Positions 25,923-36,458 are shown, counted from the stretch's first letter. The stretch is 64,000 nt of DNA from Corydoras sp. C115 (GCA_019802505.1 JAFMOC010000021.1:3614001-3678000); one strand, 5' to 3'. The notes: generated from the sequence alone by a model not told the origin. A program made the numbers and translations.

Positions 25923-26752
25923 TGCTTTTTTGAGTAATTGGGTTTTAATTAATTTGCTTGTTTTGCTTGCTTGCATTGCTTGTATAAAAGCATATATACA
26001 CACCATATGTCTCCAGTATGTACCCGAAAAAGGGCTTCTGAGTTGGAAGCATATAGAATATTGACACTGGAAAACCACATAATTGATGGGGGGGGGGGGG
26101 ACTCAGACGGTGCTGTGTAATTTCATAAAGTCTCCATTTCCTCTGGATGTGCGAGGAGTGAACCATGACTGCCAGTATCATAAAATAACCTTCGTTTCAC
26201 TTGTCACTTTCATAGACATCTTAAGTAAAAACTGGTGGTTTGAAACCGACAGCTGATCGCTGGATGACACAATAAGTACTGAGATTCTCAGACATCTGGC
26301 TCTTTCTTGAAAAGATTAAGGAGTGTTTGCGAGTGTCCGTTCCATTATATTTCAATCTTGCACATTTCCATCATTTCAGAGCTGTGAAAAAAGGAACAAG
26401 ACATGTTGAACTTTTAACTATGACTATTGCTCTCATTGCTGTTTTAAATTTGTAAGCAATGACTGCTATGAGCTGGGAATGGAAATGCATTACTCAAAAA
26501 AAGCAAGACTTCAAGATATTTTTATGCTGGCACAGTGTTAATGGTATCCTGAATGTGTCATAGCATTTTGGTGTGAGGAATGTTTTTATTAAGACCTCTG
26601 ATGCCTCTCTATTTTTGACTAGTAGGGCTTACCTATGTATTACCTAAATATAAGATGATTAAATAATTTTTTTTAAACAATTTTTTTGCACTATAATCAC
26701 TTTAGGTCATCTTCTCTACTGGATACTTTAATATTGACACTGTTAACACTTT

Positions 26753-26756
<4 letters not shown>

Positions 26757-26838
<82 letters not shown>
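26757..26838. repeat. (TA)n array
   Basis: About 80 bp of perfect TA. Confidence 0.95.
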
Positions 26839-26841
<3 letters not shown>

Positions 26842-26984
26842 GTCTATTTCAGCATTGCACATTATATATTATTCACTATTAATTGTTATATTACTTCTCT
26901 GCCCTCCAACTTTTGTAGGCTTAATTGCATTTATTCTTTTTCCCTATTTTTATTATTTTTATTATTATTGGTAATATTTGTATT

Positions 26985-27060
26985 ATCGTACTTTTTGCTA
27001 CTGGCTGCTAAATTTCCTCCGGGATAAATTTGTCTGTCTTTCTGTCTGTAGCCATCATCC
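26985..27060 (+). repeat. Retroelement 3' tail-like fragment
   Basis: AATTTCCTCCGGGATAAATT followed by TGTC/TTTC repeats; same style of LINE end as 11150-11235. Confidence 0.45.
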
Positions 27061-27194
27061 ATCATGGCAGAGCAATTTCATTCTTTTTTCATGGAAGTGG
27101 TTTGTTAGCTGCAGAAGGACCCTTATATGATGTGTCATGTCAATACTTATTGACAATACAATCAGTACTTTTAGTTTAATTTAAAATGTAAAAA

Positions 27195-27242
27195 CACAAA
27201 ATTTCCCCCAGGGATTAATTTAGTATTCTGATTCTGAATAGA
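27195..27242 (+). repeat. Retroelement 3' tail (same type as 33.6 kb)
   Basis: CCCCCAGGGATTAATTTAGT then ATTCTGATTCTGAAT, matching 33653-33685. Confidence 0.55.
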
Positions 27243-27489
27243 GTCACTTGGTCATTGTCTGGATTCATAAATATAATATTTTCCTGGCCTTGGCCGTACC
27301 CATCCTGTCTGCATTGACCATTATTCCATTTCTCTGTCTTTTGGCGAAGATCAAGTGTAGTATCTCTTTTTCTTATCAGTTTAATATCTGATACGCCCTT
27401 CATTCGATGACCATTTTCTTAAAAAAACAAAACAAAACAAAACAGGAAGGCAAAACTTATGTTCCAATTGACATATGTACACGTTTGTC

Positions 27490-27775
27490 TAATCCCCACG
27501 TTATGTTGGGACCATCGTAGCCTTCCCGGTCCTTGGTTTTATTTCCAGTTCCACCAAGTACAATGGCTAAAAGTGCACTTTGGCAAGAAGCCTAACCCCA
27601 ATTGCCCCCCTGGTCGACGTAAACAAAGCTGCTCACCTCTGGGTACATGTGTTCACTTCACTCAGTGTGTGTATATGTGTGTGTTTCACTGCATGGATAA
27701 GTTAAATGTTGAGGACAAATTCATCTGTGTGTTTGTGTGTGTGAGCACAGTAGGCGAAATGAATCACTTTTATAA
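27490..27775 (+). mobile_element. SINE-D-like repeat
   Basis: CTAACCCCAATTGCCCCCC, GTGTGTATATGTGTGTGTTT, CACTGCATGGATAAGTTAAA match the copy at 58.5 kb. Probably a tRNA-derived fish SINE with a lost head. Confidence 0.6.
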
Positions 27776-28004
27776 AGAACATAAACCCAGCGTTTTTAAT
27801 TAGCTGTGCCATGACCAAGAAAGATCAGCTTTGTTAGTAGAAAGTGGTTTGTAAAAAAAAGTAGCCATTCAGTGATTGTAATACACTAAAAGTAATGCTG
27901 ACTTTTGATGCCAGCCTAGACTCGCCGAACATTAGTTTTAGAACATGGATTATTTATTTACAAAATGTAGCACATTTTTAGTTTAATAGTTGCTCAGCTC
28001 TTGA

Positions 28005-28270
28005 ACTTGGGGTAGTTATCACATTCGCCTCTCAGCGCTGGGGATCCAGGCTTGAATCCCGATCTGGGTGAAGTTTCCATGTTCTCCTAGTGTCCCTATG
28101 GGTTTCCTCCGAGTTCTCTGGTTTCCTTACACAGTCCAAAAACATGGATCAGCTGCTCTAAAATGCTCCTATATAGTATATGTGTGTGTGTCTGTCTGTC
28201 TTTGTCAGTGAACATGAGCCCTATGAGAGATTGGAGACCTGTCGGTGACCATAGTAGAAGATTAGGATGA
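28005..28270 (+). mobile_element. SINE-A, degenerate
   Basis: A-box region degenerate, B box GGCTTGAATCC; the core is kept, the 3' half decayed. Confidence 0.7.
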
Positions 28271-28534
28271 GATTTTTTTTTTTACCTTCTCTATTTGTGG
28301 ATGCTGTAATGTTCTTCTTTCTTTCACCTGCTGCGACTTTTTGATTGTGTTTTAAATCTTTAACATACTAAGAACACTAGCAAGATGAATGCAATTTTTC
28401 ATGCTGTTTAATGTGAGTAGGATGATTTAAGGTTTAATAAAAGAAAAAAACCTGCACTTCTGTTTTTAGGTGTGGTACTGGAAAAATACCCAAGTTTTAT
28501 TACATATTTATATTACATCACATTTACTTGGTCA

Positions 28535-28612
28535 TTTAGCGGATGCTTTTATCCAAACCTCGTTATTAGTCAAAGAAAAAACATCAAACCTGATCATTAT
28601 CTGATCCCACCT
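28535..28612 (-). repeat. LINE-E fragment, left part (split by SINE pair)
   Basis: CATTTAGCGGATGCTTTTAT starts the 3' tail in reverse. ACCTGATCATTATCTGATCC matches the copy near 62220. The rest continues at 29345. Confidence 0.65.
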
Positions 28613-28637
28613 TTTTATTATTATTATTATTATTATT

Positions 28638-28970
28638 CCATCTATCCATCCATTATTTTCCGCTTTATCCTCTATTAGGGTCCCCATCCAGGGGAGAAGG
28701 TTTTGGGCACTGGGCAGATGCACCCAGGACAGGGCACCAATCTATCACTGGGCACACACTCACTCATAAAAACACACACTATAGGGGGCAATTTGGAGAA
28801 CTCAATTGACTTGATCCATGTTTTTGGACTGTGCGAGGAAACCGGAGAACCCGGAGGAAACCCATGGGGACACTTGGAGAACATGGAAACTCCACCCAGT
28901 ATGGGATTTGAACCGGGAATCCCCAGCACAGAGAGAAGAACATGCTAACCACTAAGCCACCGTGCCGCCT
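28638..28970 (-). mobile_element. SINE-A, left member of an inverted pair
   Basis: Full-length reverse copy from a CCATCTATCCATCCATT tail to head end CACCGTGCCGCCT. Sits between (TTA)n arrays. Confidence 0.88.
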
Positions 28971-28997
28971 CTTGTTATTATTATTATTATTATTATT
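28971..28997. repeat. (TTA)n between two SINE heads
   Basis: Short TTA array. Matching TTA arrays lie on the outer sides at 28616-28637 and 29330-29346. Confidence 0.9.
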
Positions 28998-29329
28998 CGG
29001 CGGCACGGTGGCTTAGTGGTTAGCACATTCACTTCTCAGCGCTAGGGATTTCCGTTTCGAATCCCCATCTGGGTGGAGTTTCCATGTTCTCCCCGTGTCC
29101 GCGTGGGTTTCCTCCGGGTTCTCCGGTTTCCTCCCACAGTCCAAAAACATGGATCAAGTCAATTGAATTCTCCAAAAAGTGCCCCATATAGAGTGTGCCC
29201 AGCGATGGATTGGCGCCCTATCCTGGATCTATTTGCCCAGCGCCCGAAACGTTCTCCCCTGGATGGGCATGGGGAATACCACCGCGACCCTAATAGAGGA
29301 TAAAACGGGAGATAATGAATGAATGAATT
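28998..29329 (+). mobile_element. SINE-A, right member of an inverted pair, best-preserved head
   Basis: Starts CGGCGGCACGGTGGCTTAGT; A box TGGCTTAGTGG and B box GTTTCGAATCC are near-consensus for RNA polymerase III. Ends GATAATGAATGAATGAA. Good reference copy for the family. Confidence 0.9.
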
Positions 29330-29344
29330 ATTATTATTATTATT

Positions 29345-29450
29345 ATATCAAGTATTTGTGGAAGATATGTGTTTTGAGTTGTTTTTTTGAAGATGCCAAA
29401 TGAGAGTTGGGGATGTTGGTTCCACAATTTAGGGGTGTTAAACACTATTT
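29345..29450 (-). repeat. LINE-E fragment, right part
   Basis: Continues the interrupted LINE-E: GTTTTGAGTT...TTTGAAGATGCCAA matches 62296-62322. Confidence 0.6.
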
Positions 29451-29859
29451 CTTTTCTTTTTTTAATTTATTTTTTAATAAAGCTTATTAAATATAAAGCA
29501 GTGGCTTAACATTAATTAGGAAGCCGGTGCAATCCACACATGTGCCATTACCGATCATCTTTTAAGTCTGTTTCTCTTTGATGAGCTTTGTAGGATTAAC
29601 TTAATCATTCAGGCACACCCACAGAGCCACCTTGCACTAAGTGGTTGTATGAGTGTGCCGGTGTCTGACACACTATTGAAAGGTTACTGAATAACGTATC
29701 TTATTAGCCCCCCCTGCAGCTCACATTAGTCATACTGGTTTAATGTACTGAACCATCATCCACCCACCTTCATGAACCCCTGTAGCCCCGATATCAATTT
29801 TAAAGGAAAGAGAAATATATCACTTGGCTTCTGTAAAATGCCCTACTGTTTAAATATGT

Positions 29860-29998
29860 CTGCCGTCTGTTGGTTGTGTGTATTGTTTATCTGGTATTGT
29901 GTTTTGATTGGTTGTATGTTTTATACTGCTGTCTTGGCCAGATCACTCTTGGAAAAGAGGTGTTAATCTCAATGAGTCTTTTCCTGGTTAAAAAGTAA
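29860..29998 (+). repeat. Retroelement 3' tail-like fragment
   Basis: CTTGGCCAGATCACTCTTGG and CTCAATGAGTCTTTTCCTGG recall a widespread fish LINE terminus. Confidence 0.5.
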
Positions 29999-30084
29999 GC
30001 CTACTACTTTAAGCTACTGTAATTGTACTGTTCTGTACCTATTGTTTTTTGTTGTTGTTTTTAATATTGTTTTTATTGGCCGTG

Positions 30085-30285
30085 TTCCCAGTTCCACTTC
30101 CTGTAATGATGGACTTTGTAGTTCTACAATTGCAGACTAATTGTCCATCTGTATGTGGACTACAGTACATACTGTATACTCTTTTCTAATGGTCAGGACC
30201 CCATGGTATCACCACAGAGCAGGTATTATTTGGTTGGTGCATTGTTCCTATGTGGACCAACAGGGGACTAACAAAAAAGAAAGAA
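30085..30285 (+). mobile_element. Tc1-type MITE, partial
   Basis: Shares AGTTCCACTTCCTGTAATGA, GGACTTTGTAGTTCTACAAT and ACCACAGAGCAGGTATTATT with the other copies. Terminal motif lost on both sides. Confidence 0.65.
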
Positions 30286-30673
30286 AATGGATTGATTAGG
30301 TTCTTTTAAGCTTTGTGTTTTATTGGTAGATTGTGAATGACGTGAACTCTGATTGGAATCTGATCTTTTTCAATAACTATCTATGTTGTATACTGCAAAC
30401 AATCAAATCTGAGTTGTATGCATGCTTACCAGTTCTCATTTTGGTTCTAATTCACATCAGTTTCTGTGGCAATGACAAATGCTCAGAGGAGAAGTAGTTG
30501 ATATAATAAAGCAAATTCATGCTCAAGGCTTATGTTTACCACGACAACATGGAGCCACATTTTTTTTATAAAAAGGTGATGTATTTGAGACATTCAATCT
30601 TCTCTTTAACAATAAAATGAGAAAACTACAAATTTGTAAAATTACCATCAAACTAATTCTTATGAGATTTACT

Positions 30674-30927
30674 TTCATTCATTCATTCATTCATTCATTC
30701 ATTCATTCATTATCTTCCGCTTTTTCCTCTACTGGGGGGGGGGGGTTCCCCATGCCCATCTAGGGGACAACATTTTGGACGCTGGGCAGATACACCCAGG
30801 ACAGGGCGTCAATCTATCACTGTGCATACACTCATTCACACACTCACTCACTCAAAAACAATCTATATGGGGCAATTTAGAGCCTTCAATTTACCTTGAA
30901 TCCATGGTTTTGGACTGTGGGAGGAGA
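30674..30927 (-). mobile_element. SINE-A, head truncated
   Basis: Eight or so ATTC units form the tail, with family core; breaks off at GACTGTGGGAGGAG where family G begins. Confidence 0.82.
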
Positions 30928-31412
30928 CAATTACAAATATCGATGGTGATTATTGTCTAAGAAATAATCACGATTATATGATTATTAAGCAATATTTAAC
31001 TACAAAAATGTGCCAGCAATCACAGGAACAAAGACTGTTTGTTTGTTTTTTAGTGTACACAAAATAGCATTTTTCAGCTTTTTCTGAAATATTAACACAA
31101 AATATTAAATTCTTTTGTGCAAATTTAAGAAAACAACATTGTTGTTCCTTAACGTTTATACTCATTTGTATTTGAGAGAAAACTCTGTTTTTCCTGTAAG
31201 GACAAAGTAAACAGGACAGTGTGCTTCAAGTGAAACTTTATTTTTGTTTCGTGTGAATTGCACCACTTGACTAAAGTTCCAGCTACCAGCATAATACAGA
31301 TTCTTCTTTTGAATGTCATCATGACGATGTTGAGACGCTTTGACATTAATTAATTGGAATGTTTTCAATCGCGATAAATTGCAAAATCGATGAATTGTCA
31401 CATCCCTAGTGT
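30928..31412 (-). mobile_element. DNA-transposon-like relic, family G
   Basis: The right end, read in reverse, is CTAGGGATGTGACAATTCAT followed by ATCGATTTTGCAATTTATCG, a recurrent type of fish DNA-transposon terminus. It starts where a SINE-A copy is truncated. It resembles 15390-15620 over a segment with CATAATAC...TTCTT...ATCATGA...ATGTT...AATCGC. No coding remnant seen. Confidence 0.5.
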
Positions 31413-31965
31413 GGTTTAAATCATATTTGTACAACTCGTAACCCGTGCAGTCAGAGTTGGACTGGTGGTCTGGACATGGTGTAACTCTGGACATGGTTTT
31501 GTTTCTAACAAATCTAAAGGGAGTTTAGTGCAATACAGCCAGGAAAAAAAGAAAGAAAAGGAACAGGCTGTCCTTTTACTTAGTGAACAGGCTGTCACAG
31601 CTTAGTGAACAGTATATGCAAGGTGAGGAGGAATGTGCGTTCTTGTTGGACCACCAGAATCCAAGCGCATGATAAGGCGACTGAGTTGACGGCTTGTGAA
31701 GTCAGACAGTGGAGTACTGGGGCATAGTGTTCTGCTAGTTAATCAAACATTTATTACAGAATAAACTTACCCCCAAATATCTCATGTATAAGAATGTTGT
31801 TAGGTTAAGATTAATAGTCTAAAGTCTAAAAAAGTCTCTTTAGAGACCATGTGTTTGTATGTTTTTGTTTAGTGGTGCACAGATATGCAAAAGTTTTTCA
31901 TTTAATACTCTAACAAACTGGTCTGGTATTGCATTGTGAGTTAATCCAGCTGTATATTTAGGCAG

Positions 31966-31966
<1 letters not shown>

Positions 31967-32025
<59 letters not shown>

Positions 32026-32268
32026 ATGTTCCATGTGTAATAGCTAGGTATTTGTCCGCACCTGCATGTGTGTGCTCACGTGCCTGCGTGTTTGTGCATA
32101 TATGTGTATGTGTGTGTGTGTGTGTGTGCACGTGCATTTGTGTGTGTGCGCGTTTCTGCATGTATTTGAGTGTGTGTGCATGTGCATTTGTGCCTACATG
32201 TGTGCGTGCGTGTGTGTCTGCGCATGCGTTTGTGTGTGCATGTGTGTATGTGTGTGTGTGTGTGTGTG
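31967..32268. repeat. (TG)n and TG/CG-rich alternating tract
   Basis: A 55-bp (TG)n, then about 200 bp of TG with GC-type variants (GTGCGCG, GCGTGCG): alternating purine/pyrimidine over most of its length. Confidence 0.9.
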
Positions 32269-32965
32269 TTTTCTTTGCCTGCTTACGTGTGAGAAATCAG
32301 TGGTCGTAAACTTGACTTTTTTTGATCACTCGCGCTAAAATCAATGATCTTTAAAATCAACAGCACTTTCTACCAGAATGCTTTCCCTTCTTGTAAAACT
32401 TCTCCGCCTTTCTCATTACATTCTGTACACGTCCAGCAGTAAAAGTTCTGTAGTAATAAAGACAAGTGGGAACCTCAGTCTGGGATGTTCATCCCCGTGT
32501 CTCTTTCATTTCTCTTCAGAAATGCCTAATTGAATGTGGCTTTGGCTGGCGAGCGCTACTTGGCTTGCCCTTGCAGCTAAACATTGTAAAAATCTCTCTT
32601 TATAGACCTTCTTTTGAAAGTAGCTGCTCTCTGTGGTAGAAAAAAGAAACTCAATTTAAATGTCCAGGCCGTTTTCTTTTTTTCTTTTATTATTTTTTAT
32701 TTTTTTTACAGTAAATCCTTCTCTGGGGGTTGTTTGTATTTGGGCTGAACCTTAAGCATCTGAATTGCTCATTCTTTGTCCTGGAGACATGTGATTTGGG
32801 TTTCGAATGTTAGCGCAGAGTGCTCTTCAGACAAGAGTTCAGCCTATTAGCACATTATTCACACGTCTTTGTAAAGGACACACGAGCGAGACATTCCGAA
32901 CAGGTTCAAGGACAGGCCATTGGATGAGAAATGCTGTCAACTGTTTTTGTGCATTTGTGGACATT

Positions 32966-32967
<2 letters not shown>

Positions 32968-33009
<42 letters not shown>

Positions 33010-33012
33010 TGT
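32968..33012. repeat. (GT)n microsatellite
   Basis: About 22 GT units, ending GCGCGTGTG. Confidence 0.93.
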
Positions 33013-33182
33013 GTGGAATACTAATCAGGACTGTTATTCCAAGACTTATTCCACCCAATTGCACCACAGAGCTCCACAGGAGGTCATTCTTACCTGTGGC
33101 CATTAAACAGTATAATCAGTCTGTTTAACTCCTCACTCAATAAAACAATTTTGATGTGCCATAAACTGATCTGTGGTTATAA

Positions 33183-33509
33183 CCTGGAGGTTAGTATGAT
33201 TACCTCTCAGCACTAGGGATTCCCGATTTGAATCCCAATCTGGGTGGAGTTTCCATGTTCTCCCCGTGTCCATGTGGGTTTTCTCCAGTTTCCTCCCACA
33301 GTCCAAACACATGGATTAAGGTGAAGTGAATTCTCCAAATTGCCCCATATACAGTGTGTTTGTGTGAGTGATTGTGCACACAGTGATAGATTGGTGCCCT
33401 GTCTTGGGAGTATCTGCCAAGCGCCTGAAACGTTCTCCGCTTGAAGGGCGCGGGGAAGCCCCTTGCGACCCTAGTACAGGATAAAGTGGAAGATGATGGA
33501 TGGATATAT
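33183..33509 (+). mobile_element. SINE-A just upstream of a cblb exon
   Basis: Slightly decayed head (B box GATTTGAATCC), full core, tail GATGATGGATGGATAT. Ends about 215 bp before the exon at 33726. Confidence 0.82.
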
Positions 33510-33688
33510 AACATACTTTACACCTAGCACTTTACTTGTACTTTATTCTGTATTTTTGGTACTTTTAGTTTGCGCTTATTGTTAATTTTTTAATTCGACT
33601 TGTATACTTAAACACGACAAATGGAGCTTCTGTAAAAACTGCTATTTTAATCCCCAGGGATTAATCGAGTATTCTGATTCTGATTATT
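33510..33688 (+). repeat. LINE-like 3' tail abutting the cblb splice acceptor
   Basis: TTAATTCGACTTGTATACTT and CCCCAGGGATTAATCGAGTA then an ATTCTG-type tail resemble the 3' end of a fish non-LTR element. A short fragment of the same tail occurs at 27200-27240. Immediately followed by the exon's pyrimidine tract. Confidence 0.6.
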
Positions 33689-33725
33689 CACCCTGTGTCT
33701 CTCTGTTTCTCTGTCTCCGTCTCAG
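33671..33725 (+). promoter_or_regulatory. Splice acceptor region of the first cblb exon in window
   Basis: A pyrimidine tract (CCCTGTGTCTCTCTGTTTC, then CTGTCTCCGTCTCAG) leads into the exon. Two CTGAT motifs that fit the yUnAy branch-point consensus lie 42 and 48 nt before the AG, with their adenines at 33683 and 33677. Both motifs fall in the final (ATTCTG)-type tail of a LINE-like fragment. The acceptor is clear from exon homology; branch-point use is inferred. Confidence 0.6.
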
Positions 33726-33872
33726 ACGAAACCTCACTAAGCTTTCGCTGATCTTCAGTCACATGCTAGCCGAGATCAAAGCCATCTTTCCTGATGGCCA
33801 ATTTCAGGGAGACATCTTTCGCATCACTAAGGCCGATGCAGCCGAGTTCTGGAGGAGGTTTTTCACTGAGAA
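33726..33872 (+). CDS. cblb: cblb internal exon 1 of 4 in window (end of 4-helix bundle, start of EF-hand-like domain)
   Basis: Internal coding exon of the CBL-B E3 ubiquitin ligase, a cytosolic negative regulator of receptor and non-receptor tyrosine kinase signalling. The exon follows a strong pyrimidine tract ending in CTCAG and closes at AA|GTAAGT, a near-consensus donor. The first base completes an Arg codon; translation starts RNLTKLSLIFSHMLAEIKA and ends EFWRRFFTE plus a split Lys. It corresponds to about residues 149-197 in human CBL numbering (about 141-189 in CBLB): the last helix of the four-helix bundle and the start of the EF-hand-like domain. AEIKAIFP, GQFQGD and FF near the end match CBLB; CBL has AELKGIFP, GLFQGD and AF. 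The 147-bp length keeps frame with the next exon. No methionine start is expected here. The preceding exon was not found in the 33.7 kb upstream. Confidence 0.96.
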
Positions 33873-34464
33873 GTAAGTCACGTATTTTTCAGAATACATA
33901 AAACAAGTCTTTAAAAGAGGAGCACTCTTTCATGCAGCTGACACTCAACACTAGGGACTTACTTTGCTTTCCTAACAATTGAGTTTTAGCACATTATGTA
34001 TTCAGGTTAGCTGCATAACTTTAGATTCCTGTAGCCTGTTGGTAATTTTTTAATAGAATTAGTGAACTTATTAAGCAAATCTTGTAAAGAATGTACCAGA
34101 TGTATTGATGAACCATCTGTACGTCAACAGCTGGAGATTGTAGCACAAGTTTATCTCCCTAAAGTCAATTGTATTTTTTATATTAGACCATAGACAAAAT
34201 CACAATGTAAGAACGTAATGGAGTCCGAATATGAGAAGAAATGCACAAACAGAATAAGCCTACGCCCTTTTGGGTTTTTTTAAATGAATACTTAGGAAAT
34301 TAAGGCAGAGCTCTCCGGGTTGTAATCGATTACAACCTGCTTCTGTCTGTTTCAGCGATAATAAGGCACATTAAACTTATTTGTATAAACTTCACTGTTC
34401 TGACTGATTTTTAACATAACAAGCCTTAAACCAGTTAGGCTACTCTCCTGTTCATCAAATTTCA

Positions 34465-34930
34465 TAATAAAGCATGAGAGGGCATGTATTATTGTGAATA
34501 AATCATGGGAAAGAGCTGTTATTAGCCATGATGCGTAGCAGAGTACTGTTACACTTCTTTCCAGAGTTTTATAAGACAGTTACAAACAGACTATAACAAA
34601 AAAACAAGATTTATTTCATAAATGTGTTTATTAAAAGCTAAATCATTCATAATCTGGTCTTTCATGACCTAATGTAATCCAAGTGAATATTGATCGCTGA
34701 GTAACACGATACCGGTTTTACTACAATGAAAAATCCAAAACTGCCATCTAGTGGCCAAATTACATAAGACAATATAGAAAACAGCTGCTTAGTGCTCATC
34801 AGGAATCGGCTCGCTGTGTATATGAATCTCAATTTTATGATTTAAAATAATGCATTGTATATCACATATTGATACGAATGTGAAGCGGCCAGAGGTGTGA
34901 ATAATGTCACGGCTGTAACGGCTCAAAAAA
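34465..34930 (+). repeat. Family C copy, near full
   Basis: GAGGGCATGTATTATTGTGA, GCGTAGCAGAGTACTGTTAC, ATCGCTGAGTAACACGATAC, CTGCCATCTAGTGGCCAAAT, GATACGAATGTGAAGCGGCC, AATGTCACGGCTG. Confidence 0.78.
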
Positions 34931-35033
34931 ATCTTGTCTGTGAACGTAATTAAATGAATGATTAGATGTATGTGTTTTTAATAACTTTTTCAATACATGT
35001 GTAAATGTCAATGTTTACCTCCTAAAAAGTACC

Positions 35034-35035
<2 letters not shown>

Positions 35036-35100
<65 letters not shown>
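35036..35100. repeat. (TA)n array
   Basis: About 55 bp of TA then a short broken repeat; a SINE-A tail begins 17 bp later. Confidence 0.93.
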
Positions 35101-35101
<1 letters not shown>

Positions 35102-35116
35102 AAATAACAAATCCAT

Positions 35117-35253
35117 TATTCATTCATTCATTCATTATCTTCCACTTAATCTTCTACTAGGGTCGATTAATCCCTATGCCCATCCTGGGAAGAACAATTC
35201 GGCACCGGGCATACACACCCAGGACAGGGCGCCAATCTATAGACACACATTAC
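35117..35253 (-). mobile_element. SINE-A, 3' half (interrupted)
   Basis: ATTC tail to GGCGCCAATCTATAG, then broken by a SINE-B fragment. Confidence 0.75.
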
Positions 35254-35361
35254 ATTACATTTAGTTATTTAATACAGCATCCATGGAGCAATGAGGATTT
35301 AGACTCTTGTTCAAGGACCTACATTGGTAATTTCATTGGACCTGGGATTTAACCCCCCTCC
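35254..35361 (-). mobile_element. SINE-B fragment inserted in a SINE-A
   Basis: CATTTAGTTATTTAATACAG ... CAAGGACCTACATTGGTAAT ... CTGGGATTTAACCC is the reverse of the SINE-B 3' two thirds. Confidence 0.7.
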
Positions 35362-35383
35362 CACACACACACACTGACTAGAC

Positions 35384-35526
35384 TATGTAAAGAACAATTT
35401 CGAGCATTCCATGTACCTTGAATCCATGTTTTTGGACTGTGAGAGGAAACCCACAATGACACGGCGAGAACATGGAAATTTCACTCAGATTGGGTTTCAA
35501 ACCTGGATCCCAACTGCAGAGAGGTT
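35384..35526 (-). mobile_element. SINE-A, head half (interrupted)
   Basis: Resumes at CTATGTAAAGAACAATTTCG and TTTTGGACTGTGAGAGGAAA after the SINE-B. Ends in a decayed head. Confidence 0.72.
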
Positions 35527-35529
35527 CCA

Positions 35530-35768
35530 ACACTCACCAATCAGTAGGAAGTGTACAGGCCGTTGCTTAGAATGCCGTCAGCACATCAGCATAACAGGAC
35601 GTCGCATGTCTCTCCCACAGCACTGCTGGGATTTTAGTCCACTCTTCTTCCAGTCTCTTTAACAGTTCTGTGCCTGTTGTGGGTTTCTTGGCCATAAATT
35701 TATCACCAATGATTTTCCACTTTCCGTCAAGGATTTCTATTGGGTTTAAATCAGGACTCTCCAGTGTA
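35530..35768 (-). pseudogene. Tc1-like transposase C-terminal fragment (relic)
   Basis: On the minus strand the sequence translates as ESPDLNPIEILDGKWKIIGD, then LLKRLEEEWTKIP and on to a stop. This is the region around the catalytic Glu of a Tc1-like transposase. The catalytic Asp region and terminal repeats are absent. It abuts a broken SINE-A copy on its left. Confidence 0.75.
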
Positions 35769-35953
35769 CATGTGCTCGGATTATTTTATTAAAGCTACAA
35801 GAGCTACTTTTACATACATATATACATTTCTAAGTTATTTACATAAACACAGGTCACTAAATGCATTTTAAGTTCACCACTAAGGCGTCAGTGTAACTTA
35901 ACACCTTTAAGAAATGACTGAAATCTCTTTCACAAACACCTGATATATACATT

Positions 35954-35956
<3 letters not shown>

Positions 35957-36020
<64 letters not shown>
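35957..36020. repeat. (TA)n array at a SINE-A tail
   Basis: About 64 bp of TA joined to the ATTC tail. Confidence 0.95.
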
Positions 36021-36024
<4 letters not shown>

Positions 36025-36366
36025 TTCATTCATTATCTCCCGCTTTATCCTCTATTAGGGTCGCGGTGGGGTTCCCCATGCCCATCCAGGGGAGAACGTC
36101 TCGGGCGCTGGGCAGATACACCCAGGACAGGGCGCCAATCCATCGCTGGGTACACACTCACACACTCAAACACACTCTATATGGGGCAATTAAGAGAACA
36201 CAATTAACTTGATCCATGTTTTTTGGACTGTGGGAGGAAACCGGAGAACCCGGAGGAAACCCACGCGGACACGGGGAGAACATGGAAACTCCACCCAGAT
36301 GGGGATTCGAACCGGGAATCCCTAGCGCTGAGAGGCGAACGTGCTAACCACTAAGCCACCGTGCCG

Positions 36367-36368
<2 letters not shown>
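36021..36368 (-). mobile_element. SINE-A, full length, between two (TA)n arrays
   Basis: Very well preserved, from TTCATTCATTCATTATCTCC to the head end GCCACCGTGCCGCC. Low divergence from 17460-17778 and 28998-29329 suggests a young subfamily. Confidence 0.9.

Positions 36369-36449
<81 letters not shown>
36369..36449. repeat. (TA)n array at a SINE-A head
   Basis: About 80 bp of TA joined to the GCCGCC end; followed within 10 bp by a solo LTR. Confidence 0.95.

Positions 36450-36457
<8 letters not shown>

Positions 36458-36458
<1 letters not shown>

Larger units (their letters stand above)
1..33725 (+). other. cblb: cblb intron upstream of first visible exon (partial)
   Basis: No exon-like homology is visible in these 33.7 kb. 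The preceding cblb exon, which encodes the rest of the four-helix bundle, was not found, so this is one large intron or its 3' part. Stretches with no repeat I recognise, mostly AT-rich unique sequence: 1-470, 761-1700, 1976-3070, 3227-5190, 5871-7090, 7313-7767, 8246-9280, 9560-10790, 12450-12770, 13041-14770, 15621-16117, 17862-19590, 22330-22840, 24311-25195, 25923-26756, 27241-27490, 29996-30084, 31413-31966, 32271-32967. Short tandem tracts occur in several. Long frames in this region come from CA, TG or TA microsatellites and have no protein support. Confidence 0.85.

Noticed and set aside
28998..29070. tRNA gene
   Set aside because: A and B boxes are present, but the sequence does not close into a mature cloverleaf and the same head occurs in over twenty SINE copies.
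1..33725. Upstream cblb exon (rest of the four-helix bundle)
   Set aside because: Looked for the expected helical peptide in the available translations and found none; it probably lies before the window.
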